A stretch of 64,000 bases of DNA from Paenibacillus xylanexedens. GTDB lineage: Bacteria; Bacillota; Bacilli; Paenibacillales; Paenibacillaceae. Position numbers and translations under genes: made by a program. The notes beneath the pieces are model-generated. The model did not search any database and was not told the origin of the DNA. It saw only the letters and a program-made list of their open reading frames with translations. Shown in pieces: positions 37,985 to 46,542 of this stretch; the first letter of the stretch is position 1, and each line of letters starts with the position of its first letter. The DNA lies in the NCBI RefSeq assembly GCF_001908275.1, contig NZ_CP018620.1:5828001-5892000 (forward strand), read 5' to 3'.

Positions 37985-38968
37985 TTAACTCTTTACCATC
38001 TGAGCTGCATGTGTCACCCGGTTTCGTCCTCCGGTTTTGGAGGCATACAGGGCGTTGTCCGCTCTTTGGAACAAGGACTTTTCCGTATCTTCCTCTACTA
38101 CAGTGGCCGCACCGATACTCACAGTAATGTTATATTCACCCCAGTCGGCTGAAGCAACCTGTGAACGATATCGTTCTGCAATACCGATCGCCTGCTCCTC
38201 TTCACAATCTGGAAGAATGACAACAAATTCCTCTCCACCGTAACGTGCAACCACATCCGTACTTCTCGATACCGTTTGCAGCAGCCCTGCCAGATTGCCG
38301 AGCACCAGATCTCCGATCGGATGTCCGTACGTATCATTAATGCTTTTGAAATGATCAATGTCTACAACGAGAAGGGAGAAATAACGTTGTTTCTCCTGGA
38401 ACATCATTAAACTTTCAAGCATTTTTTCCTGGAAAAACCTGCGGTTCTTCAATCCTGTCAACAAGTCGGTGGAGGCCAGTGTCTCCAACTGATCATTCAC
38501 TTTGATTAACGCCTGCTCTTTAATTTTATATTCCTCATGCAGTCGTTCAAGCTCCTTGTTCGCTTCTTGCGTCGCTTGATACAGCTCCTGTAGTTTGGTT
38601 TTGGTATGCAAAATATCCTTCTCATGTTCGATTCGCTTACGCATGACTACAACGACACAATCTACCACACTTTCCCCGTTACGGGTCTGACGAACACCGT
38701 TAAGCAGCACGGGAACAGCCTGCTGATCACGAGTACGAAACGTGAAGAACATCTCGTCCACATGTCCATATAACTGGATGTAGGGATAGAAATACGTATG
38801 GAAAAACACCTTGTTGCTCACCGACATGGTGGACTCAATATGTTGCCCCACAAGCTCATCGCGTTCATATCCAAGCATCGTAAGCAAGGTTTGATTAATC
38901 GATTGTACGATGCCTGAATCTGAGATAGAGAAGTATCCACAGGGAGCCAGATCTAATTGTATATCCAT
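37985..38968 (-). CDS. PAS-GGDEF diguanylate cyclase with an RsbP-like PAS domain
   Basis: The 327-aa cytosolic protein has an N-terminal PAS domain (~1-112), a coiled-coil linker (~113-165) and a GGDEF domain (~166-322). The active-site motif is GGEEF (244-248) and an inhibitory site R235-x-x-D238 lies five residues before it, so it should be an active, product-inhibited c-di-GMP synthase. The PAS domain (start MDIQLDLAPCGYF, end VVDCVVVVMRKRIEHE) resembles the PAS domain of B. subtilis RsbP, which is otherwise joined to a PP2C phosphatase. The gene follows the rsbQ-like gene by 24 bp and AAAGGCG precedes the ATG. The pair is probably one operon. Confidence 0.9.
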   Translation of the reverse strand: MDIQLDLAPCGYFSISDSGIVQSINQTLLTMLGYERDELVGQHIESTMSVSNKVFFHTYFYPYIQLYGHVDEMFFTFRTRDQQAVPVLLNGVRQTRNGESVVDCVVVVMRKRIEHEKDILHTKTKLQELYQATQEANKELERLHEEYKIKEQALIKVNDQLETLASTDLLTGLKNRRFFQEKMLESLMMFQEKQRYFSLLVVDIDHFKSINDTYGHPIGDLVLGNLAGLLQTVSRSTDVVARYGGEEFVVILPDCEEEQAIGIAERYRSQVASADWGEYNITVSIGAATVVEEDTEKSLFQRADNALYASKTGGRNRVTHAAQMVKS

Positions 38969-38992
38969 GGAATAACGCCTTTCTACCGAGTT

Positions 38993-39799
38993 TTATGCAC
39001 TCGTTAAATAATCCTTAATCATGCGGATCGTTTCTTCCGGTTGACTTAGATGCGGATAATGTCCCTTGGCCGTCATCTGTTGCAACCTGCTGTTCTTCAG
39101 ATGAGCGTGCAAGTAATCCCCTACTTCAACCGGAGCAATGCTGTCATCCGAGCACTGAAGAATCAATGTTGGCACAGTTGCCTGCTCCAGATCAATACGA
39201 CAGTCAGATAAAAACGTCACTTCAGCAAATTGTCTCGCAATATGCGGATCTCTGGAGCAGAAGCTTTTCTCCAACTCTTCCGTCAGCTCTTTCCGTTCCG
39301 GATTGTTCATCACAATGGGTGCCAGATAACTCGCCCACCCAATAAAATTCATCTGCATCATCTCAAGTAATTCATCGATATCATTCCGATCAAAACCTCC
39401 ATAATAATTCGGCAGATCATTCACGTAACGTGGGGAGGGCCCTAACATTATAATTTTTTTGAAATATTTGGGGTTCTGAATCGATGCCAGCATACCAATC
39501 ATACTGCTGACGGAATGCCCGACAAATATGGTGTCCTTTAGCTCAAGCGCTTCCATAACTTCCAGCACATCCTGGGCGTATCCTTGAAGATTGCTATATT
39601 TGATAGCATCATAATAGTTAATTTGAGATTCGCCAGATCCAACATAATCAAACAACACCACACGGTAGTTCTCCATAAAACCTGGAACAATGTAACGCCA
39701 CATATCCTGATCACATCCAAAACCATGAGCAAATACAATCGTTTGGCTACCCGAGCCAAGTACCTTAACATTATTTCTTACAAGTACATCAACCGTCAT
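38993..39799 (-). CDS. rsbQ: RsbQ-like alpha/beta hydrolase
   Basis: The 268-aa protein aligns along its length with B. subtilis RsbQ. It has the same catalytic numbering: S96 in VGHSVSS, D219 in QCSDDSIAP and H247 in AKGHYPH. It also keeps the oxyanion region HGFGCDQDMW and the FDYVGSGES motif. In B. subtilis, RsbQ supplies an unknown small-molecule signal to the PAS domain of RsbP and thereby activates the energy branch of the general stress response. Here the next gene encodes a similar PAS domain joined to GGDEF. GAGGTGAT precedes the ATG. The substrate is unknown. Confidence 0.9.
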   Translation of the reverse strand: MTVDVLVRNNVKVLGSGSQTIVFAHGFGCDQDMWRYIVPGFMENYRVVLFDYVGSGESQINYYDAIKYSNLQGYAQDVLEVMEALELKDTIFVGHSVSSMIGMLASIQNPKYFKKIIMLGPSPRYVNDLPNYYGGFDRNDIDELLEMMQMNFIGWASYLAPIVMNNPERKELTEELEKSFCSRDPHIARQFAEVTFLSDCRIDLEQATVPTLILQCSDDSIAPVEVGDYLHAHLKNSRLQQMTAKGHYPHLSQPEETIRMIKDYLTSA

Positions 39800-40018
39800 T
39801 GCATATCACCTCTCCGAGGTAGTATTCACTTGAATCATTTTATCTGATTATTATACCGGAAAATGTTGGGATATGAATTAAAAATTATTAATAACTTCTC
39901 TCATCCACCAAAAAATCATGAACCCCTGCTCTGAATATGCGCTTTACAATCTGACCATCGTCAGGTAAAATCAGTCCAACATGTCGCGCGACAGAGATTA
40001 ACATTACGGAGGAAAACC

Positions 40019-41233
40019 ATGAGTACTTCAACACATAGCTCTACACCTCAGCAACTCTGGGGAAGATCATTCCTATTTATCATGTTAGCCAACGCATTAT
40101 TGTTTATGGCCTTTGAAATGTTGCTTCCCACCTTGCCTTTGTTTGTCTCAAGTCTTGGTGGCGAAGCCTCCCAAATTGGGCTTGTTACCGGCGTATTTAT
40201 GTTTTCCGCCATCTTGATTCGACCCTTCACATCTGTTTTAGCAGCTCGAATAGATAAGAAGTATCTGTTAATTATCGGCATCACTATCTGTGCATTAATG
40301 ACAGGCGCATACTACCTATCGTCAGGTATTTGGATGATTCTTGTATTTCGAGTGATCCACGGATTCGGATTTGGTTTGGCAACGACATATTTTGCAACGA
40401 TTGCCACTGAAAACATACCAAGAGATCGCCGGGGAGAAGGTATGGGGTATTTCGGCGTAGGGGAGACGGTCGCTATATCCATCGGTCCTTTGATTGGAAC
40501 AAGCCTGTTGTTTAGGTACGACTACCAGAGCCTGTTTATGGGAGGTATGTGCATTTTGCTGTTAGCTCTCCTGATGACAGTGTTTGTATCCAGAAAGCCG
40601 AAAACAGAAGGTAGTAGCGAGTCTATGCAAACTCATGTCCCTTCGGTGAAACTGATTGAAAAGAAGGTACTCTTCCCTTCCCTTCTCATTATGCTCGTTG
40701 GTATTGCAGCGGGTTCAATCATGTCCTTTGTGGCTTTATTCGCCGCCGAAAGAGGGTTCGAGAATATAGCCTGGTTTTTCTTCATAGTCGCCATCGCAAG
40801 CTTCGCCGTTCGACTGTTCTCGGGGAAAATGTTTGATCGATGGGGACCAGGTTCCGTGTTGTTACCTTCTGCCGTGTTTGCAATCGCGGGGCTACTGGTT
40901 CTGATTATCGCCCAGAGTGATGTGCAATTCCTGATCGCCGGTGCTTTATACGGCTTTGGTTTTGGTGCCATATTCCCGGCGATTCAGACCTGGTGTGTGA
41001 ATCTTGTAGAAGAACATGAGCACGAAAGTGCGATGGCTTCCTTCTTTAATTTTTTTGACCTCGGGATTGGTGGTGGCTCGTTGATTCTAGGCGTGGTGGC
41101 TTCTGCACTTTCCTATACGGTGGTGTATGCTATCTCTATAGGCATTTTTGTGGTATATATCTTGTTATATTTGGTATACTCCCAAAAACAGCAGAGGTAT
41201 ACAGCTCGCCAACTGGAGGTAGACATTGAGTAA
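40019..41233 (+). CDS. MFS transporter (12 helices)
   Basis: The 404-aa protein has twelve hydrophobic helices and a central hydrophilic loop (~195-215). Landmarks are the MFS A-like loop RPFTSVLAARIDKKYL and helix-4 and helix-5 segments VFRVIHGFGFGLATTYFATIA and GMGYFGVGETVAISIGPLIG. The type is common among Firmicute drug or metabolite exporters. It overlaps the following TetR gene by eight bases, so that regulator most likely controls it. GGAGG precedes the ATG. Confidence 0.85.
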   Translation: MSTSTHSSTPQQLWGRSFLFIMLANALLFMAFEMLLPTLPLFVSSLGGEASQIGLVTGVFMFSAILIRPFTSVLAARIDKKYLLIIGITICALMTGAYYLSSGIWMILVFRVIHGFGFGLATTYFATIATENIPRDRRGEGMGYFGVGETVAISIGPLIGTSLLFRYDYQSLFMGGMCILLLALLMTVFVSRKPKTEGSSESMQTHVPSVKLIEKKVLFPSLLIMLVGIAAGSIMSFVALFAAERGFENIAWFFFIVAIASFAVRLFSGKMFDRWGPGSVLLPSAVFAIAGLLVLIIAQSDVQFLIAGALYGFGFGAIFPAIQTWCVNLVEEHEHESAMASFFNFFDLGIGGGSLILGVVASALSYTVVYAISIGIFVVYILLYLVYSQKQQRYTARQLEVDIE

Positions 41234-41789
41234 AAAAAGAATCAAAGAAATTGCCATTCAACATTTTAATCGTCTGGGTTACGAGGGGACCAAGATGGCG
41301 CAGATTGCCGAAGAGGCAGGCATTCGCAAACAATCCCTGGCTTATCACTATTCATCCAAAAAAGCGTTATTGCTGGAGTTATATGAGGAAGTTGTGCAGG
41401 AGGAACAGCAGTTTGTACGCCAATTTTTCAGTGAGTCTGTTACCCAAACTCTGGATCAGCAGTTATATGCCTTTTTGCATGAACACAAAAATCGCTTTCT
41501 GACTCACCCAAACGTTGCTTTTATGTATATATTGTCCTTTATCACACCGCTGGAGGTGCATGATTTTGTGCTGGCCCAGTATCGAACGTACCTCGGGACA
41601 CTGAAGGAAGAGCTGGCAGCCGTATTTACCAGACATTCCGATATACGCCTGAGTCCGGAAGAAGCCACCGTAGCTTTTGTCACCGTGATGGATGGATTGG
41701 ATGTACAGCTCGTGTATGAGACACGGCAATCCTATGAACAAGCTTTGGCGATCACCTGGAATGTCTTCTGGTCAGGCATCCAGCGTTAA
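41226..41789 (+). CDS. TetR/AcrR-family regulator
   Basis: The 187-aa protein has an N-terminal TetR helix-turn-helix (~3-50; AIQHFNRLGYEGTKMAQIAEEAGI followed by LAYHYSSKKALLLELYEEV) and an alpha-helical ligand domain. The start is TTG inside the last codons of the MFS gene, with GGAGG six bases upstream, which indicates translational coupling. It probably represses the MFS operon in answer to the transported compound; no operator was identified. Confidence 0.88.
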   Translation: MSKKRIKEIAIQHFNRLGYEGTKMAQIAEEAGIRKQSLAYHYSSKKALLLELYEEVVQEEQQFVRQFFSESVTQTLDQQLYAFLHEHKNRFLTHPNVAFMYILSFITPLEVHDFVLAQYRTYLGTLKEELAAVFTRHSDIRLSPEEATVAFVTVMDGLDVQLVYETRQSYEQALAITWNVFWSGIQR

Positions 41790-41820
41790 CGGATCAATTA
41801 CGATCAGACTACACAAATAA

Positions 41821-41867
41821 GAGGGGCGTCCCGCCAGCCATGTTGATGACTTTTGGGACAACCCCTC
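41821..41867. terminator. Bidirectional terminator between tetR and the Sde182-like gene
   Basis: GAGGGG (41821-41826) pairs with CCCCTC (41862-41867), with an inner GTCCC/GGGAC stem. It lies between converging stop codons at 41789 and 41875. Confidence 0.7.
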
Positions 41868-41874
41868 TATTCCT

Positions 41875-43509
41875 CTATTTCACAGTTAGGATCACACGTT
41901 GATAATGCTTCAACTGATGCTCTCCATCATCCTGTACTTCGGCAACGATATGAAGAGTATCACCCGATTTGGCATCGTCAGGAACGGTAAATGTCACCGC
42001 TTCAGTGTCACTGCCCTGCAATTTTATCGTATCCACCTGCTCATCCTTGGCAAGTTCACGATGTAATCCAAGCTGCAGGTCACCCGCCATTTCAGGCTGA
42101 ACTTTGTTCGGTGTTACTTTGGAATCCTCATAAGTGTCCGCTTCGAAATATCTCCACCACGTATAGGTCAGTTGATCTCCATCCGGGTCTTTACCCTCCG
42201 CGTGAAGAGTAACTTCCTCCCCAGGACTTACACTCAGATCCAGCCCTTCCTTAATCGTTAAAGACGGATTATGGTTGGCACCTTCGTAAGTGTCTGCAAC
42301 TGCCCAGTCTGAACGTGCTGCAAAATCATCCTGCACATCGTCAAACCATCTCATCAGAGAGTATTCGGCTTCATAGCGTTTGGTGTACGGATCGTAATCA
42401 AGCACATTGTTTCTAAACAGCTTGTCGTTCACAACTCCAAAGCGTCCACCCCAACCGCCGTAGGAAGGGTCTTCCATACTGCGCAGCCCATTATCAATCA
42501 GATAAAAGAAGGATGGAGAATCACCCTCGGATATAAAATCGTATTTGTCATATTGCGGATTGTTCTTGAGATATTCAGCACTTCCCCGCTGTTCTTCAGC
42601 CAGTTCGCCTTCGATCATTTTACCGTCACCCATCGATGCATACATATCCATCAGCTTGCCATGTCCGTTCAGAATATTCTTGACCATCCAGTCGCCATGA
42701 AGCTTGCTGTTCACTTCTTCGGCATGCATCTTCCATGCATAGGCAAAATGCCAGAAGTTCGATTGGTCGTTAAGAATGCGGATATCCGGCCAATTCTTCG
42801 CAATGTATTCGTTGTAACTGTCATCCTGATCCAGAATGATATACAGGACCAGTTTGTCGCTGACTTTTTTGCGGATCGTCTCCCACTCAGCTGTGTCTTT
42901 GTACTGTTCCTCAATAGATTTTAGCGCTCTGGCCGTGGTATTGGTGCCACCCCATGTCTGAACAATCAGGTCTCGGGAATCATCGTCGAGGAAAAGAGTT
43001 TCGAGGAATTCGGAACCTTCGGTTTCCTTCTCCATCTCCCCTTTATCGGATATATTACCGATCTTCGTCATCGCTCGAAGCTGTTCCGGCTCCGGATAAC
43101 CTTCCGCATGTTTGGACAAGTTCGGGTAGATCTCGCCATAGGCATCGATCATATCGTACACCCACTGTGTGCCTGTCCAGCGGAACGGCTTGATCCCTGC
43201 TTCCTCGTCTCCAGCATAATGATACACCGAGCTGGTTAGTACAATTCCGGCAAGGTCCATCTCATTCGAATATAAGAGGAAACGAATGACGGAGTTCATA
43301 TCATCCACTTCACCGTCGGTTGTAATCACTGTTCTGCCTTTGGCAGTTTGGTTGTTTGCAGGTTCCTGGGTTTCATTCTCTGTCTGCTCTGTCGCCTGAT
43401 TCGGTGTGTCACTCGCGGTTTGTGGCGCTTTGGATGCACACCCACTAATCACCAGGATTATACTGAGACAACCTGCGGCAAAACCGTTTAACCATTTTCT
43501 CTTGTTCAT
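41875..43509 (-). CDS. Sde182/DUF1593-type nucleoside-hydrolase-like lipoprotein
   Basis: The 544-aa protein has a lipoprotein signal (lipobox VISGC), a Gln/Thr/Asn linker and a DUF1593 domain (~55-350). That domain begins with the nucleoside-hydrolase-like metal motif TTDGEVDDMNS and contains VQTWGGTNTTARAL. A C-terminal beta-rich domain follows (~395-544; HAEGKDPDGDQLTYTWW). The family was named after a cellulose-binding protein of Saccharophagus; its reaction is not established. Gene control is notable: the leader carries a promoter overlapped by a cre site and a BglG/LicT-type RAT overlapping a terminator. AAAGGGGAG lies before the ATG. This points to induction by a PTS sugar, most likely a beta-glucoside or similar. 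Confidence 0.85.
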   Translation of the reverse strand: MNKRKWLNGFAAGCLSIILVISGCASKAPQTASDTPNQATEQTENETQEPANNQTAKGRTVITTDGEVDDMNSVIRFLLYSNEMDLAGIVLTSSVYHYAGDEEAGIKPFRWTGTQWVYDMIDAYGEIYPNLSKHAEGYPEPEQLRAMTKIGNISDKGEMEKETEGSEFLETLFLDDDSRDLIVQTWGGTNTTARALKSIEEQYKDTAEWETIRKKVSDKLVLYIILDQDDSYNEYIAKNWPDIRILNDQSNFWHFAYAWKMHAEEVNSKLHGDWMVKNILNGHGKLMDMYASMGDGKMIEGELAEEQRGSAEYLKNNPQYDKYDFISEGDSPSFFYLIDNGLRSMEDPSYGGWGGRFGVVNDKLFRNNVLDYDPYTKRYEAEYSLMRWFDDVQDDFAARSDWAVADTYEGANHNPSLTIKEGLDLSVSPGEEVTLHAEGKDPDGDQLTYTWWRYFEADTYEDSKVTPNKVQPEMAGDLQLGLHRELAKDEQVDTIKLQGSDTEAVTFTVPDDAKSGDTLHIVAEVQDDGEHQLKHYQRVILTVK

Positions 43510-43602
43510 AATGCTCCCCTTTCTTCTGTAGCATGATGTTATTGTTGGGTTGGAATAAGTACGTCCTCTGTTTTTCTATCCTTAATATGGACCGTAGAAT
43601 GC

Positions 43603-43687
43603 AAAAAAACCCGAACAACATTATGAATGGAACAAAGTCCACGCATAGTGATGTTCAGGTTTTGCCTGCCCGAAGCAGTAACAATCC
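43603..43687 (-). promoter_or_regulatory. RAT-terminator (BglG/LicT-family antitermination site)
   Basis: On the minus strand, 43687 to 43658 reads GGATTGTTACTG, a 6-nt loop region, then GCAGGCAAAACC. This is the classical ribonucleic antiterminator hairpin of bgl, lic and sac operons. Its 3' end (AACCTGAAC) also pairs with GTTCGGGTT (43616-43608), forming a terminator followed by seven Ts. The two hairpins exclude each other, as in known RAT systems. It lies directly after the likely transcription start. Confidence 0.92.
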
Positions 43688-43700
43688 TTATTTGAGTGAA

Positions 43701-43737
43701 AGTATATCATGTCCACTCATGAATGTAAACGTATTCA
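43701..43737 (-). promoter_or_regulatory. Sigma-A promoter overlapped by a cre site
   Basis: On the minus strand TTTACA (43729-43724) and TATACT (43706-43701) are exactly 17 bp apart. The segment 43723-43737 (ATGTAAACGTATTCA) fits the cre consensus WTGNAANCGNWNNCW and covers the -35 region, so CcpA would block the promoter. Transcription should start about seven bases before the RAT. Confidence 0.8.
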
Positions 43738-43841
43738 AATATTTTTTTGAATTTATCTTTGATATAGTATAATGCTTATAGCCAAGAATCAAACGAATCG
43801 GCCTGTTATTATATCAATGTTATTAGGAGGACTCTGACATC

Positions 43842-44492
43842 ATGCAACAACTGGATGCGGCCTTGAGCCGTTTGGTGGAACAGCAGGATTTATATAATGA
43901 AGCTTATGGACTTTTCAAAAATCATGATCTGCGTCCCCGCGAACAACATCACCAGCCGGAAGTGGATACACGAATACCTCTTTCTCCAGAACTTCAGTAT
44001 CTGTACAGTCATTATGAAATGATGGATGCGGATGCGGAAGGTACACTCAAAATGAAAAATGCCGCCATCGAAATCGGTGATGCCGCACTGATTTCCTTTG
44101 TCGCACCTGAACATCTGCTTCGTCAGCAACTGGGGTTCCGCTGGATTGGCATGAATGAACCTTATGAGGAGTCCTCCACTTGGCCAAAAAATCACGTCGT
44201 CATCGCAAACTTTAACGATGATCCGTTAATTGTAGATGTGGAAGCACCAAACTCTCCCGTATATGCCGCTTTTACAGGTGGAGAACCAAACCGTGTTGCT
44301 GATTCGCTGTCAGACTTTTTCAGTGCACTAGCCATCCTGATTGAGGCGGCGCGCACCTATGCCGGAGAAGTAAAAGATGAAGAAACCTATGAAACCAAGC
44401 CCGAGTATCTGGAGCATATGGAACCTTTATTGCAAGATCTGTTGGGAGAAGAGTATACCTCTCATCTTTTCGAGTATCTGTCCTTTTGTTAA
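43842..44492 (+). CDS. SUKH (SMI1/KNR4)-like protein
   Basis: The 216-aa cytosolic protein has the SUKH-type core: PLSPELQYLYSHYEM near residue 45, followed by WPKNHVVIANFNDDPLIVDVE and ending VADSLSDFFSALAI. SUKH proteins are often immunity proteins against polymorphic toxins, but many are lone housekeeping copies, and no toxin gene is adjacent. AGGAGG precedes the ATG. It leads a plus-strand cluster with a DUF1697 gene (34 bp later) and an unknown gene. Confidence 0.7.
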   Translation: MQQLDAALSRLVEQQDLYNEAYGLFKNHDLRPREQHHQPEVDTRIPLSPELQYLYSHYEMMDADAEGTLKMKNAAIEIGDAALISFVAPEHLLRQQLGFRWIGMNEPYEESSTWPKNHVVIANFNDDPLIVDVEAPNSPVYAAFTGGEPNRVADSLSDFFSALAILIEAARTYAGEVKDEETYETKPEYLEHMEPLLQDLLGEEYTSHLFEYLSFC

Positions 44493-44526
44493 AACAGTGA
44501 ATTGAAGGAATTGGAGGGGCGCCCAT

Positions 44527-45084
44527 ATGATCTATGTGGCTTTGCTACGAGGCATTAATGTAGGCGGAAATAATAAAATCAATATGAAGCAGCTGAAAGA
44601 AACATTTGAACAAGCAGGCATGCTGGATGTCGTTACCTATATCAACTCTGGCAATATTATTTTTGCCGATCATCAGGAACGTGCCAATGCGAATGTGGAG
44701 ATATCCCATATGTTAGAACAGGCCATCGCCGCCGATTTTGGCTTACAGATCAGGGTAATGGTGCGGAATATGGATGAAATTCAATCCGTTATTCAGGCGC
44801 TGCCAGAAGAATGGGTTAATGATGACACAGCCAAAAGTGATGTGATGTTCCTATGGGATGAGATCAATGATCCCTCCGTGCTGGACCAACTGCCCATCAA
44901 ACCGGAAATCGGTACACTGATCTATGTTCCCGGAGCGATTTTATACTCAGTCAGCAGAGAAGATGCATCCAAAAGTGGCATGAACAAGCTTGTGGGATCC
45001 AAAGTCTATGCTTATATGACGGTTAGAAATGTGAATACCACACGTAAGATCTATGCCCTGATGCAAGCAGCAGCAGACAAATAA
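44527..45084 (+). CDS. DUF1697 family protein
   Basis: The 185-aa protein shows the DUF1697 signature from the first residues: YVALLRGINVGGNNKINMKQL, then VVTYINSGNIIFA. Later it has ILYSVSREDASKSGMNKLVG and a C-terminal VRNVNTTRKIYALM. The family is widespread and its function unknown. GGAGGGG lies before the ATG. It lies between the SUKH-like gene and an unknown gene, all in one direction. Confidence 0.9.
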   Translation: MIYVALLRGINVGGNNKINMKQLKETFEQAGMLDVVTYINSGNIIFADHQERANANVEISHMLEQAIAADFGLQIRVMVRNMDEIQSVIQALPEEWVNDDTAKSDVMFLWDEINDPSVLDQLPIKPEIGTLIYVPGAILYSVSREDASKSGMNKLVGSKVYAYMTVRNVNTTRKIYALMQAAADK

Positions 45085-45137
45085 TACAGACAGGTGGAGA
45101 TGATGTCACGCAGCTTGTCGCAATTGGAGGTAGTCTA

Positions 45138-45785
45138 ATGAACAGAGCATGGACATTAAACGTCAGCGTCCGATCCGTAGAACGGGAACCTTTCTGGTAT
45201 GCACCCCAGACTCCCTGGCAGATACTGGGACAAGGTTTTCGAGTGAAATTCCATACCAATAGGGCAATCGACTTGCTTGCTCAAGATCGACTGCTTGTTA
45301 CCGTTGGTGAGGAAGGTACCGCGAACTGGGCTGCTTTTATCGGAACAGTCGTGGAATGCGAACCAGACTCTCTCCTGCTCTATACAAGTCCTCAGTACGA
45401 GGCACAGTTAATGGATATTCGGAGGTTGGAACGTGAATTTTCTCCCTTGGCTTCCATTCTCGGAGCGCAACATGTAATCGAAACTCTGGGCTATTTCCCT
45501 CCTTTCCATTATGACGAAATTACGGATGTGCAGCTGGAAACAGTCCAAAATATACAATCCCTCTCTCTTGTGCTATCGCATAATACTGATCAGGAATGGG
45601 AACAGCAGGTGCACTTTTATTTTGAACATATTCAGCAAGAGATGTTCTCCCCTGTGGAGGCATCTAACGTTTGTTTACAGCTAAGTTTCACTTATGCAGC
45701 CGATCAGATTCGTGTTAACTTGGATGCCGTATCCGGCTTCTCCGCTACATTCCTATGCAGCACAATTCATATTCAATTCCATTAA
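45138..45785 (+). CDS. Protein of unknown function
   Basis: The 215-aa protein matched no family that could be recognised. It has no signal peptide or membrane helix. The middle (~75-115) is rich in acidic and hydrophobic residues (VVECEPDSLLLYTSP), and the C-terminal third looks like beta-strands with alternating hydrophobics. GGAGG lies seven bases before the ATG, so it is very likely a real gene. It probably belongs to the transcript of the two genes before it. Confidence 0.6.
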   Translation: MNRAWTLNVSVRSVEREPFWYAPQTPWQILGQGFRVKFHTNRAIDLLAQDRLLVTVGEEGTANWAAFIGTVVECEPDSLLLYTSPQYEAQLMDIRRLEREFSPLASILGAQHVIETLGYFPPFHYDEITDVQLETVQNIQSLSLVLSHNTDQEWEQQVHFYFEHIQQEMFSPVEASNVCLQLSFTYAADQIRVNLDAVSGFSATFLCSTIHIQFH

Positions 45786-45798
45786 CCCGGTTATGTAA

Positions 45799-45871
45799 AA
45801 AATCCCTTCATGGGACAACATGGAGGAACATCTTTACAGATGTTCTTCCATGCTTATTACCACAAAGGGAT
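45799..45871 (-). terminator. Nested hairpin ending the hsp20 transcript
   Basis: An outer stem (AATCCCTT at 45801-45808 with AAGGGAT at 45865-45871) encloses a 15-bp inner stem (45819-45833 with 45838-45852). On the minus strand the outer arm is followed by six Ts. Confidence 0.7.
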
Positions 45872-45907
45872 AGCTCAACTTCTTCAGCTACATATTTTGC
45901 ATCTGGT

Positions 45908-46351
45908 TTAGTCAATTTGAATGCGTCTGCGAGATTGATCATCACCAGGTCGTTTCGGAATCTCGAGCTTCAGCACACCTTCTTCCAATTTGGCCTTAAT
46001 GTGCTCCTCATCAATATGATCAACATAGAATCGCCGGATAAATTCGCCGGAACGGCGCTCCTGCCGTATGATTCGATTGGAGTCATCCTTCTGCTCCACC
46101 ACATCATTGCGTTTGGCACGAATAATCAATTCATTACCTTGAACCTGTATGTCGATGTCCTCTTTGGCAATGCCCGGAAGCTCGGCTTCTACCGAATATT
46201 TGTCTTCTTCCTCACGAATGTCGGTCCGGAAAGGCTGGGAGCCAGTTCCAAAAGGGGAGAGGAATGAGTTCTCAACCATGTCATTGAAGGATTTCAACAT
46301 GTGTCCGAACGGGTCTTCATTTCGTTTACGAAACGGAATCAGATCAAACAT
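45908..46351 (-). CDS. Small heat shock protein Hsp20 (alpha-crystallin family)
   Basis: The 147-aa protein has an N-terminal arm (MFDLIPFRKRNEDPFG) and an alpha-crystallin domain (~40-130). The typical motifs EAELPGIAKEDIDIQVQGNELIIRA and LEEGVLKLEIPK are present. It should act as an ATP-independent holdase chaperone forming oligomers. The start at 46351 has AAGGAG nine bases upstream; a longer frame to 46432 lacks such a site. No CIRCE or HrcA element was seen. Confidence 0.92.
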   Translation of the reverse strand: MFDLIPFRKRNEDPFGHMLKSFNDMVENSFLSPFGTGSQPFRTDIREEEDKYSVEAELPGIAKEDIDIQVQGNELIIRAKRNDVVEQKDDSNRIIRQERRSGEFIRRFYVDHIDEEHIKAKLEEGVLKLEIPKRPGDDQSRRRIQID

Positions 46352-46542
46352 GAAAATCAGCTCCTTTTGTGTGGTTGGTTTATTGGTGTTGCTTACATTG
46401 ATTATTATAATACCCTTGCAAATAAGGCTCAAAGTCCGTAAAAGACGAAAAAAACCGATTTTCTTTCATCATGGTTCACTATTTTAAAATAGATCCTTTT
46501 TTCTTTTATTTTGACCTTATTTGATCTTCTGACTTTGTCTGA

